Shown: positions 32,043 through 41,812 of the stretch, one piece after another
Layout of the letters: each line of letters starts with the position of its first letter
Numbering within the stretch: the stretch's first letter is position 1
Assembly: GCF_004345265.1 (NCBI RefSeq)
Contig: NZ_SLUM01000002.1
Coordinates: forward strand, 62,001 to 126,000
Length of the DNA stretch: 64,000 nt
Source of the DNA: Allofournierella massiliensis
Lineage (GTDB): Bacteria; Bacillota; Clostridia; Oscillospirales; Ruminococcaceae
Direction of reading: 5' to 3'
Notes under the pieces: model-generated
Databases searched by the model: none
The model's input: the letters and a program-made list of their open reading frames with translations, nothing else
Told to the model about the DNA's origin: nothing
Program-made: the position numbers and the translations under genes

Positions 32043-34973
32043 CTACATAGAAACATCTTCCATGACAAGTTGTTCGCTTTCTGCATGACCGCAAAGTGCC
32101 AGAAATTCACCGGCAATATCCGAATTTGTGAACCGGAGTACATCCGTATCTTTTCTGCCAAACGCAAGAAAATCCACTCCTCCATACCACACAACGCTTT
32201 CATCAACGACGGCATACCGCTGATTGAGCGCCTTGTGCGTATGAACCACAATGTCCGCCAGTTCCAGCATCTTGATCGTTTCACGCACGCTTTCCTGATT
32301 TGAGAGTTCTCTGTCATCTAACGTTCTGGTATGGATTACAATTTCGACACCGGAAGCGACCGCCTTCTGCAAAGAGGGAAGCAATTTCACGATTCTTTCT
32401 TTTTGCAGATAAGGACTGACGATAACCACGCTGCGGATGGCATCATCCAAGTCCTGCTCAAAAGGAAGCATAGATGAGTGTCCATCATAAATCACACTGA
32501 CAGACTGATCCGCTGCACCGAATTTGACCTGATATCCAAGTTCCGCATAACCTTTCAGGCGTTTATGATACATCCGCTCCAGAGTCGGAACATGGATATC
32601 CACATAATCGTAGATACGAACTTCCTGCTTTCCTTCATAATTTCTGTGGAGACGTCCGGCATACTGTGCCAATGTACCTTTCCACGATATGGGCATAGCC
32701 AGGAGCAGGGTGTCCAGCCGCGGGGCGTCAAAGCCTTCTCCAATATATTTTCCGGTAGCAACGACTACCACGTCCTCACCGTCAGGCACATTCTGCAATG
32801 CCGTCAGCTTTTCACGCTTATCCTTTTGCTTGTCACTGCCAATGAGCAGGAAAACATGTTTTACCTTGCCTGACAGATGACCGGCAAGCAGTACAGCGTG
32901 GTCTTTCCGTTCCGTCAGAAGAATTGGGGTGCGCCCCTCCTGAATCAACTTTAACGTGTCTGACACCAACAGTGCATTCCGGTTGTGATTTTCAATCACA
33001 CCGGCGTACATATCCTGAATCCCGTTGGCATTCGGCAGTCTTAGACGTGTGAATCTGGGAATGACCATATGGGAGAATCTTCGCTTTTCCGCCTGACTTT
33101 TGGCATCCACCAAATACCGGACGGGGCCGCACTGCATAAAGATGATGGGATGATGACCGTCCTTGCGGACAGGGGTGGCAGACAATCCGTAAACATATTT
33201 GGCTTCCACTGCTTTCAGCACGGTTTCGAAGGTGAATGCGGCCACATGATGGCACTCATCCACAATGACCATTCCGTACTCTGTCACAAAAGACTTTACG
33301 GACTTTTCTCCTCCCTCAAGCAGAGACTGCATGGTGGCAATATCGACGATCCCACTGCGGGTATTCTTTCCGCTGCCAATTTGGCCAATGAGGTGCTGTT
33401 TTTTCTTCCTGCCCCGCTTTTTGGGCGGTTCCGGCAGAACTTCATGGATATTCAGAAATTGTTCCAGCGAGGATTTCCACTGTTCCAACAATGCACTGGA
33501 CTGCACTAATACCAGGGTATTGACTTTGCGCTGTCCAATCAAATAGGCGCCAATTACGGTTTTCCCAAACGCAGTCGTTGCAGACAGAACACCCATGTCT
33601 GCATCCAGCAACGCTCTGGCGGCAGGTTCCTGTTCTGGGCGCAGCACTCCATTAAATTCCACATCAATGGAATGTCCCAGTGATCTGTGATCTTCCAGAA
33701 CAACAGGGACTTCATATTGATTCAATGACCCCAGAAGTTCATCTATACAACCACGGGGAAGAGCGATGTATTCCTCGTCCTCATAGCCGCAGTCCAGAAC
33801 ACGAGGAATGCCATAAACGGAAATACGCATGGCTTGTTTGGAGCGAAATTCCGGATTTGGAAACGCCGCAAGCCGTTTGAGCGTATTCAACGCTCCTTGA
33901 GAGAAGCCCTTTTTCTCAATGTAAATCAAATTAGAACGATGCAGGTTTACCTGCAACGGAAAATCTCTGCGCGTCAGTTTTGTCTGGGTTCGCTTGCGTT
34001 TCCAGGGCACTTGCTTCTCCTCAGCATCCGCCAATTCTCCCATGTCCCCATGATAACACAGTTTCCTTAAAACTTCTTCCAACTGTTCCGGCGTGATTTT
34101 CGGCAAGGAGGACAGAAATGCCCACTGATCAGGATAAGGCTCAAAGCGGTCATCCACAAACAGAGAATTTCCGTCTTTCTGCGCCTGTCCTTGAAATGGC
34201 AAGGCAATCAAATTCCCGAAACCGCCCTTCGGAACAAGATCCTGAGACGGGAACAAACGATCATAGGATGAAAAGGATAGTTCATGCCGGCACGACATTG
34301 TCCGAGTCAGCAAACCGCTCCCCAAGCGCCTGGCATCGGCGGCGGAAACAGGCTCCGAAAAGAAAAACCAGACATGGGCGCCATTTCCGGAACGAGAGCG
34401 TTCCACTGCCGGTACAAGTCCCGCATCATTGCAGGATTTACAAAATGCAGTCACATCAAGTTTCCAGTTTTCTTCATCAAAATCCGCAGCCAACAGCCAG
34501 GTTTTGTTGTCCTCCAGCATTGGATAGATCGCCGCCACATCTCTGCACAAAGCATCACGGCCCATCAAATGCGCCTTGACTACATCGGCCGTGAGCGGCC
34601 GAAACTCGCGATTGGGACATTCTGCGCACCTGTATTTCTTCTTATCACACAGGCCATGCACCCATTCGTTTTTACAGACAGGGGTGTAACCGGTTTTTCC
34701 GGTGGTCGTGCTGTGATACCGGCGTGCATATACATCTTCCCGCCCTTTGAAAACAGAGAGGAAATACTGAATTTTTTCTCGTGAGGAGCTATGTGCGTGA
34801 ACTGGGGCAGACTGTACATCCGTTCGCGCACAGCTGCGCCACAACGGCTCGGAGCAAACCGCCCTTTTGCCGTTTTCATCTTCACAGAGAAGCAGCGCCT
34901 GCTCTCCATCCAGAGACGGGACAATTTCAAGAAGTGTATACTCCCGTCCACTGATAATCGCTTTTCGATTCAT
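32043..34973 (-). CDS. TOTE-type primase-helicase with PLD-like C-terminus
   Basis: 976 residues. A zinc knuckle (C100, C109, C116, C119) leads into an archaeo-eukaryotic primase domain with D164-F-D166 and H200 in SGNGAHVW. A superfamily 2 helicase follows: GKT with K471, DECHH at 572-576, GLSATPVRKDG, and QYAGRLHRNYEG. The last 130 residues resemble a phospholipase D-like domain, but the HxK motif reads NQR before YAVVDESVVWYGG, so it is probably inactive. Databases call this primase family AEP-TOTE, from predicted conflict systems. It may remodel or tag invading DNA. It lies 25 bp after the AlbA_2 ATPase gene. Confidence 0.85.
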   Translation of the reverse strand: MNRKAIISGREYTLLEIVPSLDGEQALLLCEDENGKRAVCSEPLWRSCARTDVQSAPVHAHSSSREKIQYFLSVFKGREDVYARRYHSTTTGKTGYTPVCKNEWVHGLCDKKKYRCAECPNREFRPLTADVVKAHLMGRDALCRDVAAIYPMLEDNKTWLLAADFDEENWKLDVTAFCKSCNDAGLVPAVERSRSGNGAHVWFFFSEPVSAADARRLGSGLLTRTMSCRHELSFSSYDRLFPSQDLVPKGGFGNLIALPFQGQAQKDGNSLFVDDRFEPYPDQWAFLSSLPKITPEQLEEVLRKLCYHGDMGELADAEEKQVPWKRKRTQTKLTRRDFPLQVNLHRSNLIYIEKKGFSQGALNTLKRLAAFPNPEFRSKQAMRISVYGIPRVLDCGYEDEEYIALPRGCIDELLGSLNQYEVPVVLEDHRSLGHSIDVEFNGVLRPEQEPAARALLDADMGVLSATTAFGKTVIGAYLIGQRKVNTLVLVQSSALLEQWKSSLEQFLNIHEVLPEPPKKRGRKKKQHLIGQIGSGKNTRSGIVDIATMQSLLEGGEKSVKSFVTEYGMVIVDECHHVAAFTFETVLKAVEAKYVYGLSATPVRKDGHHPIIFMQCGPVRYLVDAKSQAEKRRFSHMVIPRFTRLRLPNANGIQDMYAGVIENHNRNALLVSDTLKLIQEGRTPILLTERKDHAVLLAGHLSGKVKHVFLLIGSDKQKDKREKLTALQNVPDGEDVVVVATGKYIGEGFDAPRLDTLLLAMPISWKGTLAQYAGRLHRNYEGKQEVRIYDYVDIHVPTLERMYHKRLKGYAELGYQVKFGAADQSVSVIYDGHSSMLPFEQDLDDAIRSVVIVSPYLQKERIVKLLPSLQKAVASGVEIVIHTRTLDDRELSNQESVRETIKMLELADIVVHTHKALNQRYAVVDESVVWYGGVDFLAFGRKDTDVLRFTNSDIAGEFLALCGHAESEQLVMEDVSM

Positions 34974-34998
34974 ACACAGCCCCTTTCTACACCAGCAG

Positions 34999-36303
34999 TT
35001 ACTTCCGTCTATACTTTGTTTTCCTGCCGTTTCCGATCTGATAAATGAGCCCCTCCGCCACCATTCGTTTCAGAATCCGGTTGGCTGTAGCCTGGCTTAC
35101 CTCCAGCAGCTGATCCACATCACTGCGCACGATATGACCATGTGAACCAATGAAATCCAGAATCTGTTGCTCTTCGCTTTTGAGCGTACCAACCAGTGTC
35201 ACTGTATGATTTGCGCTGGCGTTCCTGTTTGGCAGCGTGATTTTGAATGCGTTGCTCGACACCTCGATTTTGGGCTTCAACTCCTTCTCCGTGTAGGCGT
35301 TTATGATTTTAGGCATACCTGTGCCGTATGCCTCAATCAGCTGCAGACGATAAAATACGGCTGCCAGTTTGGGATTTCGGCAAACAGAGAGTCCCAGCAT
35401 AATGTCGTCAAGTGCAATGCCAGTTGGCAGCCCACCCACAGAGACAAATTCAATTCTGTCCGCATATACACTGACAAGGGTGCTTGCACGGAAAGAATAG
35501 TCTCTGTGAACCAGTGAGTTTAACATCGCTTCCCTCAGTGCATCTTCCGGATAATCCCGTGTATCGATTCGGTATAGCCCATCAAACGTTGCCTTTGTCT
35601 GGTTACGCAGATCGAGATAGCTGTATAGCTCCTCCATTTGCTGAAACAGCGAACCGTCAAATTCTCTTCTATCCTGAAAACTTCCTTTATCTTCCCCCGA
35701 GAAAGTCGCCGCCTTGATGGTGCCGGGACACTGATCGGACAGGAGGAGTGCTACATTGGAGTAAATACCATCTGCAGAAATCATCCCAAGGGTCTGCATT
35801 TTTGCAGCATCAAATGGGATATTCTGCTTTTCAAATTGCTTCTTTGCCGCGTCAAAGCTGAGGTTTTGTTCCAGTGAACGCATGGATTCGAAGCTGTCGC
35901 CATCAGTTTCTTTAATCATTCTTCGGATCGCAGTATCTGTAGCTGGGTCAGAAGAAGTACCGTTCCTGACATAGACCCCACTGGGTTTCAATCCCTTACT
36001 GCCCAGATAATAGGGCCGGTCGGTTCCTTTTTGAATGGTCACGGCAATGATATCTTTGTCGCCGACATGCTGGGTCTCATAGCCCACAAACATTGTCACA
36101 TCAGGCTTAATAGAATCTCGAATCATATTGTTTAGCTGCAACATGACTTGGTCGGTGTTTTTGATCCCCAAGACAGTTCCGTCATTACTGACGCCAATAT
36201 ATAGCGTGCCACCTTTTGTGTTGGCAAAGGCAACGACTTCTTTGCAGATATCTCCCACAACCTCTGCTTTTAGTTCAACAACTTCACTCTCAACAAATAC
36301 CAT
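34999..36303 (-). CDS. AlbA_2/Schlafen-like ATP-binding protein with winged helix
   Basis: 434 residues. The N-terminal AlbA_2 domain reads ELKAEVVGDICKEVVAFANT, then KGGTLYIGVSNDGTVLGI. A GHKL-type ATPase domain follows (EAMLNSLVHRDYSFR; VSVGGLPTGI; YGTGMPKIINAY), and a winged helix ends the protein (VSQATANRILKRMVAEGLIY). These multi-domain proteins are common and often called transcriptional regulators. Close linkage to the primase-helicase suggests shared expression and perhaps one defence function, which is inferred only. Confidence 0.85.
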   Translation of the reverse strand: MVFVESEVVELKAEVVGDICKEVVAFANTKGGTLYIGVSNDGTVLGIKNTDQVMLQLNNMIRDSIKPDVTMFVGYETQHVGDKDIIAVTIQKGTDRPYYLGSKGLKPSGVYVRNGTSSDPATDTAIRRMIKETDGDSFESMRSLEQNLSFDAAKKQFEKQNIPFDAAKMQTLGMISADGIYSNVALLLSDQCPGTIKAATFSGEDKGSFQDRREFDGSLFQQMEELYSYLDLRNQTKATFDGLYRIDTRDYPEDALREAMLNSLVHRDYSFRASTLVSVYADRIEFVSVGGLPTGIALDDIMLGLSVCRNPKLAAVFYRLQLIEAYGTGMPKIINAYTEKELKPKIEVSSNAFKITLPNRNASANHTVTLVGTLKSEEQQILDFIGSHGHIVRSDVDQLLEVSQATANRILKRMVAEGLIYQIGNGRKTKYRRK

Positions 36304-36647
36304 ACATCGTGCCTCCTTTTCTTAGTTTTCATTATATTCATACTTGTCATTCTTGTCAAAATATATTCATCTGCCAAGAGCATCGTTCCGTGTTGTCAAA
36401 ACCCACAGTCCAGAGGATTATTGGGTTTATACGGCGCAGTTTCTGCTCCTCTGTTCTGAGGTGATTGGCCTATCATCGCCCCCTAAAACCGGGCGGAACG
36501 TCTTTATAATACACCGAATCCAATCCCATACAAATCCCAAAAAGGCGAAAGGATTCCTTGCACCAAGCAGGGCGAAAAGTGGGAACTGCCGGAGCAGCGA
36601 AAAGGTTCAAAGAAGGCGGTAGAAAAATCAGCAAACAATTTTTTAAT
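36304..36647. other. 344-bp stretch without a gene
   Basis: Holds the promoter region of the AlbA_2 gene and, further on, sequence that once followed the XRE gene remnant. No structured element was recognised. Confidence 0.35.
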
Positions 36648-36776
36648 TCAGCTATGAACCTTATCCAACACATACATCCGCTCTGCCACTTTCTTCTAAA
36701 CCAGCCCCTTTTCCTCGCGCAGCCGTGCCACAAAGGCCCCGAATTTTTCCTTATCAATTGCAAACACTCCGCTCAC
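36648..36776 (-). pseudogene. XRE helix-turn-helix regulator remnant
   Basis: The minus strand reads IDKEKFGAFVARLREEKGLV, then a TAG, then KKVAERMYVLDKVHS and a stop. This is the first helix-turn-helix of a well-known XRE group (DKEKFGxFVAxLRKEKGLTQKELAERLxVSDKAVSKWE) with the Gln codon CAG changed to TAG and the rest lost. Confidence 0.65.
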
Positions 36777-37016
36777 CTCGAGAAAATCATACCAGTGATC
36801 CGGCTGAGTGGCAACCGAACAACAGTAGAGTCCCCTTTTTTCGCCCGCCTGACAGAAGATTCCCTCCCCATTTCCGGAAAATGCGGAGCAGTTTTCCCTT
36901 CTATTGACACCCTGTCTGAATTCCTGTATCGTTTTTATAAAGATAGTTCCAAAATTCCGCGCATTTCGTCATCCGGAAGGTACAAAATGCAGTCAGGCAG
37001 GAAGGGATGTTTGCTC

Positions 37017-37958
37017 ATGAAATGCTATGATGAACAGCTGCGTCAATTACAGGCCCAGTGCACCCGCAAGAAAAAACTGGAAGCTTCCATGGATGAACTG
37101 CGCATCCAGCGCAAAGCCTATGCCGACCGTGCGGATGAGCTTCGAAAGGTCCTCTCCAAAGAACAGGCAGATGTGGAACGGCTGGAGGAACGCAGTCTGG
37201 CTGCTTTCTTTTATCAGATGGTTGGCAAAATGGACGAAAAGCTGACCAAAGAGCAGCAGGAAGCCTACGCCGCTCAGGTAAAATACGATGCCGCTGCCAG
37301 GGAGCTGGAAGGCATTGAGCGGGATTTGAAACAATGCGAAGACGAGCGGAATTCGCTCTGGGGCTGTGAGGCTCGCTACGATTCCCTTTTGCAGGAAAAA
37401 ACACTTGCCGTAAAAGCAGCCGGCGGGCCCACTGCGGAAAAGATTCTACAGCTGGAAGAACGGAACGGCTATCTGGACAGCCAAAAGCGGGAATTGCAGG
37501 AAGCTCTGATCGCTGGTAATGCCGCACTGTCCTGTGCGGATCAAATTCTGTCCGAACTGAACAGTGCAGAAGGCTGGGGAACCTGGGATCTGGTCGGCGG
37601 CGGACTGCTCTCGGATCTGGCAAAGCACAGCCATCTGGACCAGGCACAGGCTTCTGTGGAAACCCTGCAGTCGCAGCTGCGTCGCTTCAAAACCGAGCTG
37701 GCCGATGTGACGATTAATGCTGACATTCAGGTCAGCATTGATGGTTTCCTGCGCGTGGCCGATTACTTCTTTGATGGGATCTTTGCCGACTGGGCCGTAC
37801 TGGATCAGATTCGCCAGTCCCAGCAGCAGGTGCAGCTCATCCGGAATCAGATTGAAATTGTTCTGAACCATTTACACACATTGATAAACCAGACGGACGC
37901 AGAGCTGTCCCGCATTTCTCGGGAAATAGAGCAGCTGGTCGCGGGTATCTCCATGTAA
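37017..37958 (+). CDS. Coiled-coil protein of unknown function
   Basis: 313 residues from ATG 37017 (RBS GGAAGGGATG, rather far); an ATG at 36987 with GGAAGG is an equal alternative that adds 10 residues. Long heptad-rich helices cover residues 1-160 and 225-313, separated by a Gly-rich segment WGTWDLVGGGLLSDLAKHSH. Similar coiled-coil proteins with this GGGL segment are widespread and uncharacterised. No membrane segment or signal peptide. Confidence 0.7.
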   Translation: MKCYDEQLRQLQAQCTRKKKLEASMDELRIQRKAYADRADELRKVLSKEQADVERLEERSLAAFFYQMVGKMDEKLTKEQQEAYAAQVKYDAAARELEGIERDLKQCEDERNSLWGCEARYDSLLQEKTLAVKAAGGPTAEKILQLEERNGYLDSQKRELQEALIAGNAALSCADQILSELNSAEGWGTWDLVGGGLLSDLAKHSHLDQAQASVETLQSQLRRFKTELADVTINADIQVSIDGFLRVADYFFDGIFADWAVLDQIRQSQQQVQLIRNQIEIVLNHLHTLINQTDAELSRISREIEQLVAGISM

Positions 37959-38163
37959 GATTCGTGAGTCGCACCTTTGCCGAGTGAAACTTTCTTCACC
38001 GCTCCACTTCGGATCCCGTTCGAGATAAATCCAAAACGGTCTGCATACCAGTGCTCCATGGGCTTTCCGGTACAGTTCTTCCCTGTTCCGCACCGGAAAG
38101 CTCCAACCAGGATTATCCGGTTCCAGAATCACAGGAAGGTCGGTTTTCAGTTCTTCCACATAA

Positions 38164-38203
38164 ATAAGAGGGATCCGCTGACAAACAGCAGATCCCTCTT
38201 GTT
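38164..38203. terminator. Hairpin between convergent genes
   Basis: AAGAGGGATC and GATCCCTCTT with partial inner pairing (CGCTG/CAGCA). Weak T tails on both sides. It separates the coiled-coil gene from the truncated kinase gene. Confidence 0.45.
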
Positions 38204-38222
38204 CAATTAACGCATAATTACT

Positions 38223-38795
38223 TCATTCCCGCATATTCGTTACCGGCAAATTCAATTCCACTTTTGCTCCCTGCGAGGTATTTGAAAGATGAAGAGAACC
38301 ACCATGCTGTTTTGCAGTCTGTGCGGCGCCAAACAGGCCCATCCCCAGATGCCCCTCCTGAGGGCGGCTGGCATCACTGGTGAAAAAGGGCTGGCCGCCC
38401 TTGGCGAGGGCCGCAGCTGAAAACCCGGGGCCAGTATCCTCCACCGAAAGTTTCACCTGTTTCTCTTCCAGTAGTATATTCAGAACCACTTTGCCACCCG
38501 CCGGGGTATAACGCACCGCATTATCCAGAAGATTCGTCACTGCCCGATCCAAAGCAGCAGGATATACCCAAAGAGAAATAGGCGGAACCGAAGAACAGAT
38601 GAATTCGACCTGTTTGGCTCCGCAAAGGCTTTGCCCTGTTCGCTTCCAGCCTTCTGCCAGGTGTTCCAGAGAGACCTGTTCTTTCTGTTGTTCCATCAAT
38701 CCTTCCGGGCTGGTCATGGCTCGAAGTTGTACCAGATACTCCTGCACTCGAACCGCACTGCGAAGGATAGTCTCTACCATTTCCTTCTGGAAACC
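38223..38795 (-). pseudogene. 5'-truncated sensor histidine kinase
   Basis: About 190 codons of a HATPase domain remain: LLDNAVRYTPAGGKV is the N box, VEDTGPGFS the G1 box, GHLGMGLFGAAQTAKQHGG the G2 box. The sensor part and most of the His-phosphotransfer helix, including the phosphoacceptor His, are missing, and no ribosome binding site precedes the first ATG (38780). No response regulator is adjacent. It is probably dead. Confidence 0.72.
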
Positions 38796-38924
38796 GATTT
38801 GTCAAGGGGAGATTACCCTGGAGTTATACATTTTTCTTTTTTGAGCTTCTGAGCCGTCGCCTTTCACCGCGGCCCTAAAATTTTGCATAAACACGACACA
38901 AGATCAGCAGCGTGTAAGCAATCA

Positions 38925-38983
38925 GAAAAAACTAAACCGCCTGTCCCTATGGCCGAGATAAGGGTCACTAGGACAAGCGGTTT
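38925..38983 (-). terminator. Terminator after the three-helix membrane protein gene
   Basis: Minus-strand AAACCGCTTGTCC pairs with GGACAGGCGGTTT across a 24-base loop and is followed by AGTTTTTTC. Confidence 0.7.
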
Positions 38984-39029
38984 TCTTTGCCTTAAATGAT
39001 GACTGGTAAGATGTACATATTCCATGACG

Positions 39030-40220
39030 TTAGTCAGAACGGAAATAAGCCTGGTGGTGTACCATAACATCGTCTAGAATGCCTGAATCATCAAAACCAA
39101 GCTTCCAAGAGGCCGGGTCAAGAGGGTCATCAATTTCGTATTTCAAGCTATATCCACCATAGGTTGCCTCAAAGCTATCGTTCGGTTGGCCATACAGTTT
39201 TAAGACATCTTCTCTGGTAGACCATCCCAGCATCAACCCACCGGGAAGGCGTAGTTCTGTACCGGAAAAGTCGTAGTTGCCATATATTACATGAATACCT
39301 CCCACCGTGCTCTCGGCGACGGGGATCGTGCTTTCGGTGGTGTTGAAGACACAGACGCTGATATCCTGCTCGTGGTCATTGGTCAACGAGACCCATTCCC
39401 ATTCATAGGACGCATACGGGCCTTCCGCGCCAGCCAGAGAAAGCCCGGCATCCTCCTCGGAAATCACCCACCCATCGTCAAGGAAAGCCGCAAGGGGAAC
39501 TGGTAATGTATAAACCGTATCATTGATCTGGATTGAAAAACTTTCCCAATCATTCGGGAGTTCAGGGGATGGTGGGTACAATTCTGCCCCTGACGCGTCG
39601 AGTTCTGTCATAAATTCGAGCGACATCAAGGTGGAGGTGTGCGGCAGGTAGGTGACTTTCGCAAACAGATTGTAGTCGTTCCCGCCCCACAGCGCGCGCC
39701 CTTCCTCGTACCTCTTTTCACTGATTTCAAAGGAATGCCGCTCGCCGGTCATATCTACGCCGCGCAGATAATAGTCGTCCGAACCATAGTCCCCGATCCC
39801 TCGCGAATATTCAAATTCCAGCCGCTCCAAATAGGCGGCTTCCGGGCGCTTGAGATAGGGAATGTCCAAAACGAGCGGCCGGACAAGGAAGAAAGCGGCG
39901 GCGACGCATAGCAGAATGCCTGCGGTTCTGCCGACCTTTTGCAGGAACGTTGCGTCCGGCCGAATCAGCAGTACGAATAAGACAAGGGCGATGATCACCG
40001 CTACCAGCCCTAAACCGCCATGGACAATGACGGCTTGCATAAACCCCGTGATTCCGATGGCAAAGGCATCGGCGCTTGTAAACCATTCCATCACCGCGAG
40101 GATGGTGATCGGCAGAAAAAAGATGACGGCAAGGAACAAAATAAACCATTTTAACTCCGCCTTGTTTTTTTCGCCGCCGGGTGTTCTTTCGTCTGTTCGG
40201 TTCTCATTTATATTGTTCAT
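39030..40220 (-). CDS. Membrane protein of unknown function
   Basis: 396 residues from ATG 40220 (RBS AAGAGAGAAA). Three N-terminal membrane helices (about 24-45, 55-83 and 98-118) precede a 270-residue, probably extracytoplasmic domain rich in aromatic and acidic residues (LPHTSTLMSLEFMTEL; GLMLGWSTREDVLKLYGQP). The end resembles loose repeat domains of Clostridial lipoproteins but no family is recognised. It follows the gene at 40244 on the same strand by 23 bp. Confidence 0.75.
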   Translation of the reverse strand: MNNINENRTDERTPGGEKNKAELKWFILFLAVIFFLPITILAVMEWFTSADAFAIGITGFMQAVIVHGGLGLVAVIIALVLFVLLIRPDATFLQKVGRTAGILLCVAAAFFLVRPLVLDIPYLKRPEAAYLERLEFEYSRGIGDYGSDDYYLRGVDMTGERHSFEISEKRYEEGRALWGGNDYNLFAKVTYLPHTSTLMSLEFMTELDASGAELYPPSPELPNDWESFSIQINDTVYTLPVPLAAFLDDGWVISEEDAGLSLAGAEGPYASYEWEWVSLTNDHEQDISVCVFNTTESTIPVAESTVGGIHVIYGNYDFSGTELRLPGGLMLGWSTREDVLKLYGQPNDSFEATYGGYSLKYEIDDPLDPASWKLGFDDSGILDDVMVHHQAYFRSD

Positions 40221-40243
40221 TTTCTCTCTTGCTTTTATGAAAA

Positions 40244-40666
40244 TCAGTGTTTCAAACGCTCCAGTACCTCGCAAATCGCGAGCATCCCCTGTTTTTGATC
40301 TTTGATTTTGGCGGTGATGCTGTTGTTGACCAGCGACAATTTTATTTTGGTTTTCCCGCTTTTCGCTTTGATGATCCGCTGGGAAGGCAGTAAACCTTTT
40401 TGTACTTTCAGTTCGTCAAACTGGTCAAACGGAATGCAGATTTTACCGTAAATATGCGAGATATCAAAAGTTTCCAACACTGCGATAACCAATGTTTTTT
40501 CTGTCACGCCAACATAACAATATACATTACTCAAAGCTCCCAGTGCCAACATTTCAGCCGTCCCAGACATCAAGGTCCCCCATGCTTTTCCCTGGTACGT
40601 TTCCCCGTCCGGGCAAATACTGGCTAACATTTCATTCATATCTTTCTCATTCATGAACAAAGTCAT
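40244..40666 (-). CDS. Hypothetical protein, possible bacterial PH-like domain
   Basis: 140 residues from ATG 40666 (RBS GAGGTG). TEKTLVIAVLETFDISHIYG, then IPFDQFDELKVQKGLLPSQR and KIKLSLVNNSITAKI suggest an all-beta fold like the short PH-like proteins of Firmicutes, a guess from strand pattern. It probably forms an operon with the membrane protein downstream. Confidence 0.55.
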   Translation of the reverse strand: MTLFMNEKDMNEMLASICPDGETYQGKAWGTLMSGTAEMLALGALSNVYCYVGVTEKTLVIAVLETFDISHIYGKICIPFDQFDELKVQKGLLPSQRIIKAKSGKTKIKLSLVNNSITAKIKDQKQGMLAICEVLERLKH

Positions 40667-41042
40667 ATAGTTCACCTCGTTGTTTTGTTCATGGGTCAGT
40701 GGATCCGATTCCATCTTAGTTATAGCACTTATCTTATTTTACGATGTGAAATCAGGGTAAAATACCCGTAAATATTAGGCGAGAAAGGCACAAGGTTACC
40801 CAATAATTTGGCTACGACGAGATTCTGGAAGATGTGATGCTCGCTGAGGAGTGGGAAGGAAGTCCATGAAAATGTCAGAAAGGCTTGTTCCTGATAATGA
40901 TAGCATTTAATGAAATCTTTTGAATCAGTTCCGGGATCATGCCATAATTTTACGCAATCTTAGCCTGCTCATGATAGATGTCAAACACGAATCACGATAT
41001 AATTATACTGAATTGTTGTATCTAATGGATGAGGCGTTTTTT
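40667..41042. other. 376-bp divergent intergenic region
   Basis: It separates the two-gene minus operon from the long plus-strand run. TATAAT at 40998-41003 is a likely -10 for the plus operon, but no good -35 stands 17 bp before it. An in-frame extension of the first plus gene into this region lacks a ribosome binding site. Confidence 0.4.
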
Positions 41043-41765
41043 ATGGGGGCTTTCTTTGACTGGCTGCTGTCAAATTCGAACGGAATCATTACAGTGATCG
41101 TCATCCTGGCGGTTGCGATTCCGTCTTTAACCGTAGTCCGCAGGCTGACGAAAGGGCATGTCAGCAAAAATTCCTGCACCGTACAGACCGTGGGATTTAT
41201 CCGCTCCACCCGGCAGACCGGCCTGTATGTCAACGAAAACCCGCAGCTGCTTTTTGAACTGGACGCCCTGGCGGAGGACGGAACGGTGTTCCAGACCAGC
41301 GTGCGGAAAATCATCCCCATAACGGCGATGGCCGGTATGGTTCCCGGCAGGGCGATCCCCATCCGCTATAACCCGGACGACAGAATCCGGGCAGTGTGGG
41401 ACTACCATCCGGATGAATCGCTGGCGCAGGAACGCGCCGCCCGCTATCTGTGCCAAAAGCACCCGGGCGATCTTTCCTATGAACAGCGGATGGAGCTGTT
41501 AAAAAACGGCGTGATGAAAAAGGCGTTGCTGAAAAGCTTCCGGCTGACCGGGAAAGAAGAGGCCGGGGACTATGAGGCAGAAGCGGCCATCCAGCTTGCC
41601 GGCGAGGAGCAGAGCGGCCATACATTCGAGCGAACGCTGTATGTACCCAATACGGCTTTGGAATACCTGATTCCCGGGCGGTATGTGGACGTGCGCGTCA
41701 TCCCGGGCAGGGAAAATCTCTTTGTTTTTGTACTGGATACCTCCGTGGCATCCGGCATCAGTTAA
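41043..41765 (+). CDS. Single-pass membrane protein, paralogue 1
   Basis: 240 residues from ATG 41043 (GATGAGG upstream). One N-terminal membrane helix (about 15-35) is followed by a soluble domain: VGFIRSTRQTGLYVNENPQL, LDALAEDGTVFQTSV, IPIRYNPDDRIRAV. The C-terminal part repeats the theme YVDVRVIPGREN. It closely resembles the next gene. The pattern is like DUF3592-type beta domains, but I do not recognise a named family. Confidence 0.7.
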   Translation: MGAFFDWLLSNSNGIITVIVILAVAIPSLTVVRRLTKGHVSKNSCTVQTVGFIRSTRQTGLYVNENPQLLFELDALAEDGTVFQTSVRKIIPITAMAGMVPGRAIPIRYNPDDRIRAVWDYHPDESLAQERAARYLCQKHPGDLSYEQRMELLKNGVMKKALLKSFRLTGKEEAGDYEAEAAIQLAGEEQSGHTFERTLYVPNTALEYLIPGRYVDVRVIPGRENLFVFVLDTSVASGIS

Positions 41766-41812
41766 GAGGAATACGGCGTCCGTTTGATACAGAGAAAGGG
41801 GTTGACCGTTTC

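Noticed and set aside
37872-38159. 95-codon minus-strand ORF overlapping the coiled-coil gene end
   Set aside because: Starts plausibly but overlaps a supported gene, matches nothing known and contains no conserved motif.
38864-39070. 68-codon minus-strand ORF with a faint XdhC-like start
   Set aside because: It covers the terminator of the membrane protein gene and overlaps that gene's end; the resemblance is too short.
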